The notes: generated by a model not told the origin, from the letters alone. A stretch of 64,000 nt of DNA from Aureisphaera galaxeae (GCF_028561275.1 NZ_JAQQTF010000006.1:186001-250000), one strand, 5' to 3'; positions 42,418 through 52,828 are shown, counted from the stretch's first letter. Program-made: numbers and translations.

Positions 42418-43788
42418 TTAGTTTCTTATTTCGTACACGATAGCTTCTGTAGCTCCTGTATTGGAATTAATTACTCCCTTATCATTGCTGGACGGTAACA
42501 TTCTTACCCAAACACCACCGTATACCTCTCCAAAACCAAAAGCTCCCCAAATAAGTTTGTGAGGCGTCCATTGATTTTGTTCATTAGGAGCCAGAAAATC
42601 CAGCGATTCACTGTATTCCTGAGCTATAAAAGCAGTCTTGCCAAAAGCAAGCACCAAGACATCGTCCCAGTCATCTTCTGCTAAAAATTTACCTATATAA
42701 ACATGGTTCCCTTGAGATCCGTTTGCGATCTTAACTACGAACTCATCTTTTCTTTCCTTTAAGAGGTTAGCAAGATTATGTTCACTTTCTTTATACATCA
42801 CATGTTTGTTTTCTACGACGGTGGTCCAAGGAATATGTGCCTTAATAAGTGCATTCTCTTCCTCCTCAAAAGCTCCTTGCTCTGCCAATTGTGTAAGTAA
42901 AGCCAGGTTTCTTTTGTCCTTTAGGAAACGATTGGCCAAATGGTCCGGGAAATAGATGTTATCCGATATAAAGGATCTGAATACTTCTTGCGATATTTCT
43001 CCAGAAGCCGCATCTACTATGAGCACAGCGTCTATAGTGGTTTCTTTCAAAAAAAGCCTTCCATTCTTCTGATGTAAAGAGGCAATAGCATCGGTATAAA
43101 CCCCTCCTTTGAGTCCTCGTTTGTCCAGTTCGGCACTAAGGATCCCAGAAAAATAATCGACAGCACTTTTCTTAAAGGCCGCATGAGGTACCTTGTCCAT
43201 TCCCAGAAATACATTGATCTCGGTAATTTCACCTCCAATGGTTTCACAAATATTGTCCACAATGAACTGCATATAGAGTTCCTGAGTGTTTCTTGAAACA
43301 AAATCGGGAGCAGACGCTAGATTGTTCATTTGGGAATGTGTATTCCTCACAAAGGGTTCGAAATATTGCATTTCCTTTCCGCCAATGGCAGAACCCATGT
43401 TAATTTCCAATACTTTAAATCCACCAGTGGTCGCAGTTAAATCCAAACGACAGCTGGTTTCAATATTCTTAGTATGGCAAATCATAGCGAGTTGTGCCAG
43501 CATTTCATTCCCGTTGAAATAAAAATCGGCCATGCTCGAATTGTCATTCTTAAAGTATTTGGATGGAATTTCCTTTAAAAGCTTCGGAAGCTTAATGCTA
43601 AGCGTCTTTAGTTTGGATGCATATGCCTGGTCTATCAAAACGGGCCATGCACTTATGGGATATTTAAATCCCTGCAATACACCTGGCAATTTGCTTTGAT
43701 CTATCGTTAACCTTGGAAGTATGTCTGTTTTCGTGTTTTCTATAAAGTCATCAAATTTGTTTAATAGAATAGTCTTTGTTTTGGTCAT
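42418..43788 (-). CDS. Circularly permuted ATP-grasp ligase (paralogue B)
   Basis: 456 aa. Same block order as its neighbour: MADFYFNGNE, CRLDLTATTGGFKVLEINMGSAIGG, RFLKDKRNLALL, FVVKIANGSQGNHVYIG, FIAQEYSESLDFLAPN, PHKLIWGAFGFGEVYGG, GVINSNTGATEAIVYE. Paralogues of this closeness next to each other point to a duplication and perhaps consecutive ligation steps. It precedes paralogue A in transcription, 41 bp apart, and follows the alpha/beta hydrolase. Peptide ligase role inferred; substrates unknown. Confidence 0.72.
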   Translation of the reverse strand: MTKTKTILLNKFDDFIENTKTDILPRLTIDQSKLPGVLQGFKYPISAWPVLIDQAYASKLKTLSIKLPKLLKEIPSKYFKNDNSSMADFYFNGNEMLAQLAMICHTKNIETSCRLDLTATTGGFKVLEINMGSAIGGKEMQYFEPFVRNTHSQMNNLASAPDFVSRNTQELYMQFIVDNICETIGGEITEINVFLGMDKVPHAAFKKSAVDYFSGILSAELDKRGLKGGVYTDAIASLHQKNGRLFLKETTIDAVLIVDAASGEISQEVFRSFISDNIYFPDHLANRFLKDKRNLALLTQLAEQGAFEEEENALIKAHIPWTTVVENKHVMYKESEHNLANLLKERKDEFVVKIANGSQGNHVYIGKFLAEDDWDDVLVLAFGKTAFIAQEYSESLDFLAPNEQNQWTPHKLIWGAFGFGEVYGGVWVRMLPSSNDKGVINSNTGATEAIVYEIRN

Positions 43789-43905
43789 CTTTTAATTAGA
43801 GATTCATGAAATATGGAGTAAGCTTGCCCAAAGCAATTTTGGGCCGGTATTATGTAATTAAAAGACATCGTGGGGAAATGTCGTTTATTTTAGGTCGGGG
43901 GTTTG

Positions 43906-45864
43906 TTATACTATCCCCCAATAAAGGAGATAGGTCGCGATTAACATGTTTGAAAAAATAAATGAGAAAACGACACTTCGTTCTTGGATTTTCTTCAAGC
44001 TAATAATGAAATAAATGAATAATAGGGCTACCAATACCACAAATAACAATGATAGGGTAAACAAATAGTTGAATTGCTCTGGAAGACCGAAGGCGAGAAC
44101 ATAAAAGTTCTGCTCGGATGTTTTCAGTAAGGCCAGAATCAATCCTACCAAAGTGGTAATCCCCAATAGGGCCACCAACAGACTGGATCCTCGCACGAGC
44201 GCATCGGATAAGTTGGTGTACCTTTTTCTTATAATTTTAACTAGATATGTTGCACTAAAGCCAATCATGAGTAACAGAGCAATGGCTAGCGGCCCTAGAA
44301 ACAATGGGTTTACTTGAGTTAAACTATTACCCATACTGGCAACCCCGTTGTTTAGGCTTATTCCTTTGGCAAAATCAATGGCATCTGCTTCTAGAAAAGT
44401 ATCTTCATCGAGCGTTGCATTGGGATCCTCCAAAAATGTCGTTGCTATGTTCTTACCAATTCTTGTAAAACTGGGAGTGTGTCCATAGGTAAAGCCTGTT
44501 ATATTCGTGCTGTTTGCATACTTTTCGGTAACGCGTTGCCCATTTTCCCATGGTGTTATAGGATCGAATTCTCCCGAAAACACCAATACGGGCGCCTTTA
44601 GCACGGCTGTACTATCCGCGGATGTAAAAGAAGGCAAAGTGGTATTCGAGTTCCATTGATCGCATACTTTGAAGTCGGAACCATAAAAGGAAACCCCTCC
44701 TTGCAAACCAGCATATTGTTGGGCATTGAGTGCATATGCATCATTAGAATTTTCTGGCAAAGCTTCATTGCAACTTACACAATAATATACCCCGTAATCC
44801 ATGCCCAAAAGACTGGAAAATGCTTCTACCAAATTCCCCAAGGCCTCTTCATTACGGTCGTGAAACTGATACACCAACAAGGGTATTATTTCAATGAGGC
44901 TCTTACGATATAAGGCCTGCTGAATCGCAATTTTAAAATCCTCCGCATTGTAGGTAAACTCACCCGAGGGAATCATTTTCTTCTTGGCTTTCACAGTAAG
45001 CGGTTCGTCCTTTAACTGCGCAATGGTCTCGTAATACACCTTTTCAAGATCTGGATATTGATCGCTGCACTCTGGGTCATTTTCACATTTCTCGAATACC
45101 TTCCGCAAGCTCCCCATATAATTACTGGTGTTCTTGCTATAGTAAGTGGTTATGTCATCTATGGCGGAGTCTAAAACGAGTGACCTTATATCCTCAGGAT
45201 ATTGATCGGCATATACTTGAGACATATGCGTTCCATAGGATACGCCATAGATATTCCAAGTGTCGTACCCGAGCTCTGTTTTCAATGTGTTTAAATCCTT
45301 AGCTACTGCCTGACTGTGATACCCGCGTATATCGATATCACGATTTAAAAGGTCCTGCTTACATAGTAGCGAAGCCGCTACTTTCTGTCTTTCGTCTTCT
45401 TCTACCGATTGGTCCTTTGCCAAAATCTGCAGAAACTCTTCGCCCAAATCCGGACATAACCGAGGTTCAGAAAAGCCTGTTCCCCGAACATCCATCAATA
45501 CGACATCCTTGGTTTCCCTTACAGGATGGTATAACCAGGTGCGGATGTTTTGAATACCGCTGGCACCCGGACCTCCCTGAACGAATACTACTGCATCGGG
45601 ATCGTCGCTTTTGGACCAGCTCTTTAACACACAAACGGCAACCTTAATGGTATTGGCTTCCTTATCTTCCCAATTTTCGGGCACGTTTAAGAATCCCCAT
45701 ATCACTTCTTCTTCTGCCAATGCGTCCGAATTAGGATAAAAAGGTTCGGCCTTTTCAAATGTGGGAGACTGCGCCCAACCTAAGGTTCCCCCCAATTGAA
45801 ATAAAAGGAATAAAACCAATGGTCGTAGGTTCCACCGTGTGAAACTTTTCATGCTATTTTTCAT
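43906..45864 (-). CDS. Secreted/membrane alpha/beta hydrolase (proline iminopeptidase/TAP-like)
   Basis: 652 aa; Met5 (45852) is an alternative start. A signal peptide ends WAQ. The hydrolase domain has the oxyanion QGGPGAS (~96-102), nucleophile GVSYG (Ser209), Asp in GEFDPITPWENG (~434) and His in YGHTPSF (~462), as in tripeptidyl/proline iminopeptidases. A C-terminal extension (~515-652) adds four membrane helices. Being periplasmic and in the NRPS operon, it may trim an exported prodrug peptide or protect the host; this is inference. Ends 117 bp before the ATP-grasp gene. Confidence 0.8.
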   Translation of the reverse strand: MKNSMKSFTRWNLRPLVLFLLFQLGGTLGWAQSPTFEKAEPFYPNSDALAEEEVIWGFLNVPENWEDKEANTIKVAVCVLKSWSKSDDPDAVVFVQGGPGASGIQNIRTWLYHPVRETKDVVLMDVRGTGFSEPRLCPDLGEEFLQILAKDQSVEEDERQKVAASLLCKQDLLNRDIDIRGYHSQAVAKDLNTLKTELGYDTWNIYGVSYGTHMSQVYADQYPEDIRSLVLDSAIDDITTYYSKNTSNYMGSLRKVFEKCENDPECSDQYPDLEKVYYETIAQLKDEPLTVKAKKKMIPSGEFTYNAEDFKIAIQQALYRKSLIEIIPLLVYQFHDRNEEALGNLVEAFSSLLGMDYGVYYCVSCNEALPENSNDAYALNAQQYAGLQGGVSFYGSDFKVCDQWNSNTTLPSFTSADSTAVLKAPVLVFSGEFDPITPWENGQRVTEKYANSTNITGFTYGHTPSFTRIGKNIATTFLEDPNATLDEDTFLEADAIDFAKGISLNNGVASMGNSLTQVNPLFLGPLAIALLLMIGFSATYLVKIIRKRYTNLSDALVRGSSLLVALLGITTLVGLILALLKTSEQNFYVLAFGLPEQFNYLFTLSLLFVVLVALLFIYFIISLKKIQERSVVFSFIFSNMLIATYLLYWGIV

Positions 45865-45874
45865 TTCTTTCTAT

Positions 45875-48800
45875 TTAAAAATTGAAACTTATATCGATGG
45901 CTTCCTCTTTCTCGAAAGCCAGATCTATATCTAGGGATCCGACACTTACCTCAGGCTGTTCAACGATTTGTTCCAGCATTTTTTGGTATTTAAGAACGAG
46001 CAGGTCTAGCGTAGCTTTTTCATACTTGTCGGTATCATAATGAATAGTCCCCGAAAGGGCATCCCCTACTTCTGAAAGATCAAAGAGTATAGGGAGTCTG
46101 CTATAACTGTTGTGAAGGGTGTACGGGCGCAATTTCAAGTCATCCGTTAGCCGAATGTCATCACTTTGAAAGAAGGTGTTCTGCAATACAAACAGTACAT
46201 CTACTCGAAGGGATTTGTAGATCGATTCAGGGATATCCTGATATTCATCTATGGTTAACAAATCGTCATGAACCCTTTGCAATACTTCCGAAAAGATCTG
46301 CGATGATTCAATTCGTGTACGTAAAGGCAAAGTCTTCACGAACATGCCTATCTGCGATTCCGATTCGGGAAAGTTACGTCCCGAATTAACCGTCCCTATA
46401 CATAGGTCCTCCTTTCCCTTCCATGTGTGAAGGGTACACGTAAATGCTGTTAAGAGCAACGAATGCAGCGAACAGTTGTACTTAGTCGCCAATTGCTCCA
46501 AGCTTTGCTTCAGCTCCTTGTTAATGGCAAAGTCGGTGACAGCGGCTTGATTATTTTCTTCGGCATACGAGTGGTCAACAGGAATGACAGGAGACCACGT
46601 ATAATTTCGTAAATATTGTTTCCAATACCTTTCATTATTTGATGTTGAAAGGGCCTCTCTTCCCTCCTGCCAAACGGCGTAATCCTTAAACTGAAAATTG
46701 AGCGAAGGTATGGGCGTAAGGGAATTCGATATTCCGTTTTTGTAACGGCGCATCAATTCACCAATAAGCACATCCAAGGACCAAGCGTCCATGATAATGT
46801 GGTGTGTTGCAAATGCTACGTAGATATTTCCTTTTTCATCTTTAAAAACACCCAATCGTACCAATAGGTCATTGGATAAGTCGAAGGCTTCGTGAACATA
46901 AGACTGTATACACTCTTCGAGTAAACTTTGCTCTATAGTAAAGGTATCGACCTTAAAATTCGTATCCGTAGTGCTTATCTTCTGCTTTAACTCTCCTTGG
47001 TTCTCGACAAATTGTGTTCTTAATATCTCGTACTTATCAATAATATTTTTGAAAGCGCTTTCCAATAGCTCCGTATCTAATTCACCCGTTACTTGATAGA
47101 CTGAAAACATATTGTAGCCTATGGATCGCTCCTTCTTTTGAGATGCCAACCACATAGGATACTGGCTGGTGGTAACAGGAAACGATGTTCCTTCTGTTAC
47201 CTTGGCAATAGGAGCATATCCTTCCTTGAGCTTCGAGGCTATCTGGGCAGCCAATGCTCTTACAGAGTCATGATAAAAAATCGTTCTTAACGAAAGCTGA
47301 ATTTGGAATTCGTTAGCAATTCTACTTATTAGCTTTACAGCATTGAGGGAATGTCCGCCAAGCGCAAAAAAGCTATCGGTAGTACTAAAATCATCCTCCA
47401 GCCCTAGCACTTCTCGATACATTTGTAAAATTTGATGCTCTAATACTGATTCCGGTAATTCCGTTACCTCATCTACCATAGGGACTACTTCCCTTTGGGC
47501 CAGTTCCTTTCTATCAATTTTATTGTTCGGGGTTTTCGGAAAAGATTCCAAGGTCATTATGGCACCAGGAATCATATACTCGGGTAACTTCTCCCGAAGT
47601 GTTTTTAAACAATCTCTTTCATCAAGGGACTCGCTATTTTTCATCACATAAGCGATAAGGCGGGCATTGCCTTCTGAGTCTTTCTTGGCTACTACCACAG
47701 AATCCTTAATTTCAGGCAATGCATTGAGTGCTGTTTCCACTTCACCCAACTCAATTCGATAGCCTCGAATCTTCACTTGTTGATCGACTCTTCCCATAAA
47801 CACCACTTCCCCATTTTTATTCCATCGGGCCAAATCGCCTGTACAATACATTCGCTTACCTGTTTTGAATGGATCGGCAATGAACTTATCGTCGGTAAGC
47901 TCCTTGTTTTTATAATATCCTTGAGCTAGACCTTCCCCTGCGATGTACAACATCCCAGGAACTCCAGTTGGCTGGAGATCCAGCTTATCGTCTAAAATGT
48001 AAAGCTGGGTATTGAGTATGGGTTTGCCAATAACACCTGCATGACTTGGATCACTAATTCTCTTGCAACTGGACCAAATTGTGGTTTCTGTTGGACCATA
48101 CATATTCCAAAGGGAACTACAGGTATTCAACAGTTTAGCTGCTAGTGATTCACTTAACAGATCCCCACCGCAAAGCACGCTAAGACCCTTATCCCCTTTC
48201 CAACCTGCATTGTATAGCATTTGATAAAAACTCGGAGTCCCTTGAATTACCGAAGGTTTCACTTCATCCAGTCGTTGTAACAATGCCAAAGGATCCGTTA
48301 GCTCTTCGTTAGAGGCAATATAAACCGAGGCTCCCGCAACCAGAGGGAGGAAGAACTCCAATATTGAAATATCGAAAGACTGTGTGGTTACCGAAAACAA
48401 AACATCTTCCTTGGTAAGCCCCGGCTTTATTTTCATGCTCACTAGAAAATTAAGTAGTGCCTCATGACCTATGGCTACTCCTTTTGGCAATCCTGTAGAT
48501 CCAGAGGTATAAATGATATAAGCGGTTTCCGATGGAGCCACGGGGATTGGTTCGAAGTTCGAATCCTCCCCAATTAGCATCTCATCAATATCCATGAAGG
48601 TTACCGAATGATCTAACCTTATACCTAATTCCTGTGTGCCTACAACTCCTTTCACATCACTGTGCGACAGAATGTGTGCAATCCGCTCTTGTGGAAAATT
48701 GGGGTCCAATGGGATAAAAGCCCGCCCCGTTTTAAGTATTCCCAAAAATGTAGCCACCATATTAGCGGAGCGATTCATAAGAACCGCTACTGGCGATTTG

Positions 48801-50308
48801 TTTTCGGTCCCAAATTGTTTCTGAAGGGCATTAGCCAACTTATTCGAAGTTGCATCCAATTCCGTATACGAGTAACTCCGTGTGCCGTCCCATATGGCTC
48901 TCTTATTAGGATCAGCCTTTAACTGATCATTGAAGAACGCCAACAAGGTTTGCGATTTTGGGTAATAGAATGTCGTGTCATTGAATGTTTCCAACAACTG
49001 TACTTCTTCCTTTTCTGTTAGGTATTTATAGCTACTCAGCTTTTGTTGTGGCTGTTCAATAACTTCATATGCTAATTGTTCAAAGTGTGCCACCACTTGC
49101 TCCATTTCGGAGGCATCGAAGTAGTTGATGTTGTAGTCGAAATCTATTTTAACGTCTTCTTCTGCATCGAACTCGCGAATGTATAATGCCAATGCAACAC
49201 GTTCTGCCTCGTGTGATAACGGAACTACAGAGGTTCGGGTGTTTTTGAAATGATCGGCATAGTTTTGCTTTTCATAGGACAAAGTGATGTTGAATAGACC
49301 TTCCTTTTTTTGAAAAAGCCCCAATTCGTTAATCAGTTTTCCGATGGGAAAACGCTGATGGCGATAATCCTGTCGTAATTGTTGACGTATTTGGCCCACA
49401 AGATCTGCGAACGTGCTTTCAAAATCCAATGAAATACGAAGTGCTGCCACGCCCATAAACAATCCTACGGTTTTCTTGAATATCGATTTCCCTCGGTTCA
49501 ACACTGGAAGACCTATGGCAAAGTCTTTATTCTGATGCTTCCGTCCGAAATACATAAAGAGTATGCTCAGGATGATATGAAAGGTAGAACTACGATATTC
49601 CTTAGCCAGAGTTTCCAGCTTGTTGTAGGTTTCCCTACGTATCACTAATTCCTTACGCTGACTTTTATTGATGGTCTGTGACTCATCTTTTCTTTTGAAC
49701 AAGGGTTCTGGCAAGCGCTCAAAACGATCCTTCCAGTATTCCTTGTCGCTCTCAAAACCTTCGGAAGTGGCATATTCCAAATCGTTCGTGACGAACTCCT
49801 TATAAGAAAATGGATATTCGGTTTCAATCTTGCCTACTGCGACCAGTTCATTGTAGTTTTTTACCAATCGTTGGAACATTAAGGAAGTTCCCCAACCATC
49901 GGTAATGATGTGGTGGTACATGGAAAACAGGTAGTAAAACTGTTCGGCAACCTTGATGAGTACGAACTTATGCAGCATCTCACCAGAAGCAATATCGAAC
50001 GGCGTCACAAAGGTTTCCTGCATATAAGCATTAGCGTGGACATCGGGGTTCTCCTTTTCAGAAAAATCCAAATATCCCAACACCGAATTGTGCTTAGGAA
50101 GAATTTCCATCTCTACCCCATCACCTTTACTAACCAATACACTTCGATATGCATCGTGCTGATCGATCAAGGCAATGTAAGCTTCGTTCAAAATTTCATA
50201 TATGATATTCCCTTTCAAAACAATCTTAGCCCCGATGTTATAGATGGGATCTTCGGGATGTAATAATTGTTCAAAATAGATATCCTGTTGTGGCAATGTC
50301 AATTTCAT
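45875..50308 (-). CDS. NRPS-1: C-A(Gly)-PCP-C
   Basis: 1477 aa. C1 ~1-430 with HHIITDG (His132-133, Asp137); A ~445-940 (TSGSTGLPKG at 601-610); PCP ~955-1025 with GGHSL (Ser987); terminal C2 ~1040-1477 with HHIIMDA (His1169-1170, Asp1174, Gly replaced by Ala1175). Specificity residues by GrsA numbering: Asp646, Ile647, Leu650, Gln689, Leu712, Gly714, Met736, Ile744, Trp745, Lys930, which is DILQLGMIWK and close to the published glycine code DILQLGLIWK. So glycine is predicted. There is no thioesterase domain; the terminal C may release by acylating a free amine. Exporter and hydrolase genes flank it. Confidence 0.9.
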   Translation of the reverse strand: MKLTLPQQDIYFEQLLHPEDPIYNIGAKIVLKGNIIYEILNEAYIALIDQHDAYRSVLVSKGDGVEMEILPKHNSVLGYLDFSEKENPDVHANAYMQETFVTPFDIASGEMLHKFVLIKVAEQFYYLFSMYHHIITDGWGTSLMFQRLVKNYNELVAVGKIETEYPFSYKEFVTNDLEYATSEGFESDKEYWKDRFERLPEPLFKRKDESQTINKSQRKELVIRRETYNKLETLAKEYRSSTFHIILSILFMYFGRKHQNKDFAIGLPVLNRGKSIFKKTVGLFMGVAALRISLDFESTFADLVGQIRQQLRQDYRHQRFPIGKLINELGLFQKKEGLFNITLSYEKQNYADHFKNTRTSVVPLSHEAERVALALYIREFDAEEDVKIDFDYNINYFDASEMEQVVAHFEQLAYEVIEQPQQKLSSYKYLTEKEEVQLLETFNDTTFYYPKSQTLLAFFNDQLKADPNKRAIWDGTRSYSYTELDATSNKLANALQKQFGTENKSPVAVLMNRSANMVATFLGILKTGRAFIPLDPNFPQERIAHILSHSDVKGVVGTQELGIRLDHSVTFMDIDEMLIGEDSNFEPIPVAPSETAYIIYTSGSTGLPKGVAIGHEALLNFLVSMKIKPGLTKEDVLFSVTTQSFDISILEFFLPLVAGASVYIASNEELTDPLALLQRLDEVKPSVIQGTPSFYQMLYNAGWKGDKGLSVLCGGDLLSESLAAKLLNTCSSLWNMYGPTETTIWSSCKRISDPSHAGVIGKPILNTQLYILDDKLDLQPTGVPGMLYIAGEGLAQGYYKNKELTDDKFIADPFKTGKRMYCTGDLARWNKNGEVVFMGRVDQQVKIRGYRIELGEVETALNALPEIKDSVVVAKKDSEGNARLIAYVMKNSESLDERDCLKTLREKLPEYMIPGAIMTLESFPKTPNNKIDRKELAQREVVPMVDEVTELPESVLEHQILQMYREVLGLEDDFSTTDSFFALGGHSLNAVKLISRIANEFQIQLSLRTIFYHDSVRALAAQIASKLKEGYAPIAKVTEGTSFPVTTSQYPMWLASQKKERSIGYNMFSVYQVTGELDTELLESAFKNIIDKYEILRTQFVENQGELKQKISTTDTNFKVDTFTIEQSLLEECIQSYVHEAFDLSNDLLVRLGVFKDEKGNIYVAFATHHIIMDAWSLDVLIGELMRRYKNGISNSLTPIPSLNFQFKDYAVWQEGREALSTSNNERYWKQYLRNYTWSPVIPVDHSYAEENNQAAVTDFAINKELKQSLEQLATKYNCSLHSLLLTAFTCTLHTWKGKEDLCIGTVNSGRNFPESESQIGMFVKTLPLRTRIESSQIFSEVLQRVHDDLLTIDEYQDIPESIYKSLRVDVLFVLQNTFFQSDDIRLTDDLKLRPYTLHNSYSRLPILFDLSEVGDALSGTIHYDTDKYEKATLDLLVLKYQKMLEQIVEQPEVSVGSLDIDLAFEKEEAIDISFNF

Positions 50309-50424
50309 AAGATCTAATTTTTTTGAAATGAGAATTTCGTGTTTGTAGCAGGCCTATATAGGCACGGGGTTCCTTCCCATGATGCATGGGATCGGTCATT
50401 TTCAATAAGATATTGTTGGAAATA

Positions 50425-52059
50425 TTAGGCCCAGGTTACCTCTTTAAGGCTCTCCTTAGACTGTACTTTTACGTCGTGTACAATACGACCATAATCGAAT
50501 TTTATAATTCTATCTGCACTATCGAAATAGGCATCATCATGAGTTACCGCAATGATTGTTTTTCCTTGTGCCTTTAGTTTGGGCACTAATTCTTCGTAGA
50601 AGAACTTTCTAAATACCGGATCCTGATCGGCCGCCCATTCATCTAAAATCAAAATAGGTTTGTTCTCCAAAAGGGCAAAGATCATCGACATTCGTTTGCT
50701 CTGTCCTTTGGAGAAACTTCTTCGCGCAGAAGCATCTTTATCATCGGTAACAACACCCTCCAATCGCATAAGTTCTAATAGGGACTTGTATTCGGTGTTC
50801 CCTTCTAAAGTGTATTCATCATAGTTATTAGAAAACAAATGATTGTTGGTGAAAATGGCCGCTATAGAGTCTTCCATTTCGCCATTGATGCTTGCACAAG
50901 GTCTTCCATTAAGATAGATTTCTCCTTTACTGGGTTGATACAATCCTGTAAGCACATTAATAAACGTACTCTTACCAGAACCATTTCCTCCTACAATGAA
51001 CATCACTTCCCCTTTGTTTATTTCCAAATCTATAGGTCCTAAAGCAAAGGTGGGTTCATCATCTTCACTAGTGTAGTTGAAGCATACATCTTCAAAACTC
51101 AATGAGTTGAATTCTTCGGTGGAAGGCTGAAGGGTTTCTTCTGCATTCATATCGATCTGGAAGTCTCCCATAAATTTGTTGATACGTCTATTGGCTACGA
51201 TAAATCGTGTATAGCTCTGTTGAAGGTTGATAAGGTTGTTAATAGGTCCAGAAATGAACAGGATAACCACTACATAAGCAATAACATCGGCCCGATCCAA
51301 GATATTCAGAGCCGGAAGCCCGAATATAATGGCGGCGATCACGAAGTACAAACCGTATTGGCTAATCATATTGATGGACAAAAAGATATAATTCACTTTA
51401 AAATCCAACTGCTCCGATTTGTCTCGGTTAGGACTTAAATAATTGTCCATCAAATTTCTTCTACGGCTTGAGCTTAGCTTCAGTTCTTTAAACCCGTTAA
51501 TGAGATCCTTTACGTATCCATAGTAGTACTCATTGTACTTTCGCAACGTCGCTATTTGATGCGACATAGAGTTCATTACGATGAAGTAACACACAGCTAC
51601 CATTACGATGAGAGCCAGAACGATCGTTGCTGAGACAGCCGAGAGGGTAAACATATAGATGATCCCCAGAATGAGCATGAGCAAGGAACTTACTGTATGT
51701 GTAATGGTATATGGTAGACTGGCAAAGGTTCGCAAGTCTTCCATAGCGGTGTAAAAACGTTCCGTTCCGAACTTTTCTAGGGTTTGCAGCGGTGCCTTTA
51801 GTATTTGATTGAACAAGTTCTTCTCGTTGTCGTACAACATCTTAAATGTGAACTTGTTGAGTCGCTTCTGAAATACGATATTCAGCAAATAAGCGTAGCA
51901 AATCGCCGATAAAAACACGATGATCATATAGCTTCCCAGAAAGGCTTCGTTACCCGAAAGCACGTTATTGATGATATAAATGATACCGAAACTCAAAAAC
52001 GTATTGGGCACGGCATACAACACCAAATAGATGATATTTTTTAAGCTTAGTTTTAACAT
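50425..52059 (-). CDS. PvdE/SyrD-type peptide-exporting ABC transporter
   Basis: 544 aa, half-transporter. Six membrane helices (~1-285), then an ATPase: Walker A GGNGSGKST (357-365), signature FSKGQSKR (near 449-456), Walker B ILILDEWAADQDP (catalytic Glu474) and the switch HDD. The LDEWAADQDPVFR and THDDAYF combination is characteristic of the cyclic-peptide/siderophore exporter family. It moves NRP products across the inner membrane. It sits between the thioesterase and NRPS-1 genes, so it likely exports the cluster's product, possibly as a pro-form. Confidence 0.92.
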   Translation of the reverse strand: MLKLSLKNIIYLVLYAVPNTFLSFGIIYIINNVLSGNEAFLGSYMIIVFLSAICYAYLLNIVFQKRLNKFTFKMLYDNEKNLFNQILKAPLQTLEKFGTERFYTAMEDLRTFASLPYTITHTVSSLLMLILGIIYMFTLSAVSATIVLALIVMVAVCYFIVMNSMSHQIATLRKYNEYYYGYVKDLINGFKELKLSSSRRRNLMDNYLSPNRDKSEQLDFKVNYIFLSINMISQYGLYFVIAAIIFGLPALNILDRADVIAYVVVILFISGPINNLINLQQSYTRFIVANRRINKFMGDFQIDMNAEETLQPSTEEFNSLSFEDVCFNYTSEDDEPTFALGPIDLEINKGEVMFIVGGNGSGKSTFINVLTGLYQPSKGEIYLNGRPCASINGEMEDSIAAIFTNNHLFSNNYDEYTLEGNTEYKSLLELMRLEGVVTDDKDASARRSFSKGQSKRMSMIFALLENKPILILDEWAADQDPVFRKFFYEELVPKLKAQGKTIIAVTHDDAYFDSADRIIKFDYGRIVHDVKVQSKESLKEVTWA

Positions 52060-52108
52060 GTTCTAAATTTTAAGATGTGGATTTATACAAGTAGCTATTT
52101 AATGCACC

Positions 52109-52828
52109 TTAGAATGACAATGGGACATTGGCGAAACCATTAATGGCGCTTGCTATTTGATTTTTGTGTTGGTGGATGAAAAAATGATTGCCTGGAATTA
52201 CTTTACTTTTAAAATCGGCCAAAGTGAATTGTGCCCAGTTATCTATGCTGTCTACGGTTTCCTCACGATCGCCCATAATGGCGTGGATGGGAACCTTTAT
52301 CTGCAACCCCCTTTCGGAAAAATCATCCTTCTCAAGGACTTCAAAATCGGCCCGGATAATAGGACTGAAAAATTCATATAGTTCATCGTTTTCCAGCACT
52401 TCGGTAGGAATACCTCCTAATTCCCTAAGGGTTTTCTTAAAGTCGGTATCGTTGAGTAAATATCGTTTTACGGCACCGTTTTCTTTTACCCCAGGCCCTG
52501 CATTTCCAGAAACCAAAAACAGTTGGGGTGCATCAAGCGCTTCTTCCATTTTTTTGGTAACGGTAAGTCCCAATGTCGCTCCCATGCTATGACCATAAAT
52601 AATATACGGTTGTTGGTTGCGCAAGGCTTTTATCTGGGCAACATAATCGTCTATGGCTTCTTCCTTGTTTGGGATTAAGTCCTCCTGGAATCGCTTTCCG
52701 CGACCGGGTAGTTCCAGTGAGATAAACTCAATATCTTCGTCTATGCTTTCCTTCAGGAAATTGTAGGAATAACTATTCCCTCCCGCAAAATGCAACAGAA
52801 AGCACTGTTTTTTGGCTTGTGGATACAT
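52109..52828 (-). CDS. Type II thioesterase (GrsT-like)
   Basis: 239 aa. LLHFAGGNSYSYNFLK start, GHSMGATLGL nucleophile (Ser81), a later Asp in AIMGDREETVD and His in PGNHFFIHQH. All are marks of the type II thioesterases that clear wrongly loaded or stalled residues from PCP domains. Neither NRPS protein has its own thioesterase domain, so it might also help in release, but proofreading is the usual role. 20 bp after the hydroxylase gene. Confidence 0.92.
   Translation of the reverse strand: MYPQAKKQCFLLHFAGGNSYSYNFLKESIDEDIEFISLELPGRGKRFQEDLIPNKEEAIDDYVAQIKALRNQQPYIIYGHSMGATLGLTVTKKMEEALDAPQLFLVSGNAGPGVKENGAVKRYLLNDTDFKKTLRELGGIPTEVLENDELYEFFSPIIRADFEVLEKDDFSERGLQIKVPIHAIMGDREETVDSIDNWAQFTLADFKSKVIPGNHFFIHQHKNQIASAINGFANVPLSF

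Noticed and set aside
43826-43850. Hairpin GCCCAAA...TTTGGGC downstream of the hydrolase gene
   Set aside because: A 7-bp stem is present but no T-tract follows on the minus strand, so it was not called a terminator.
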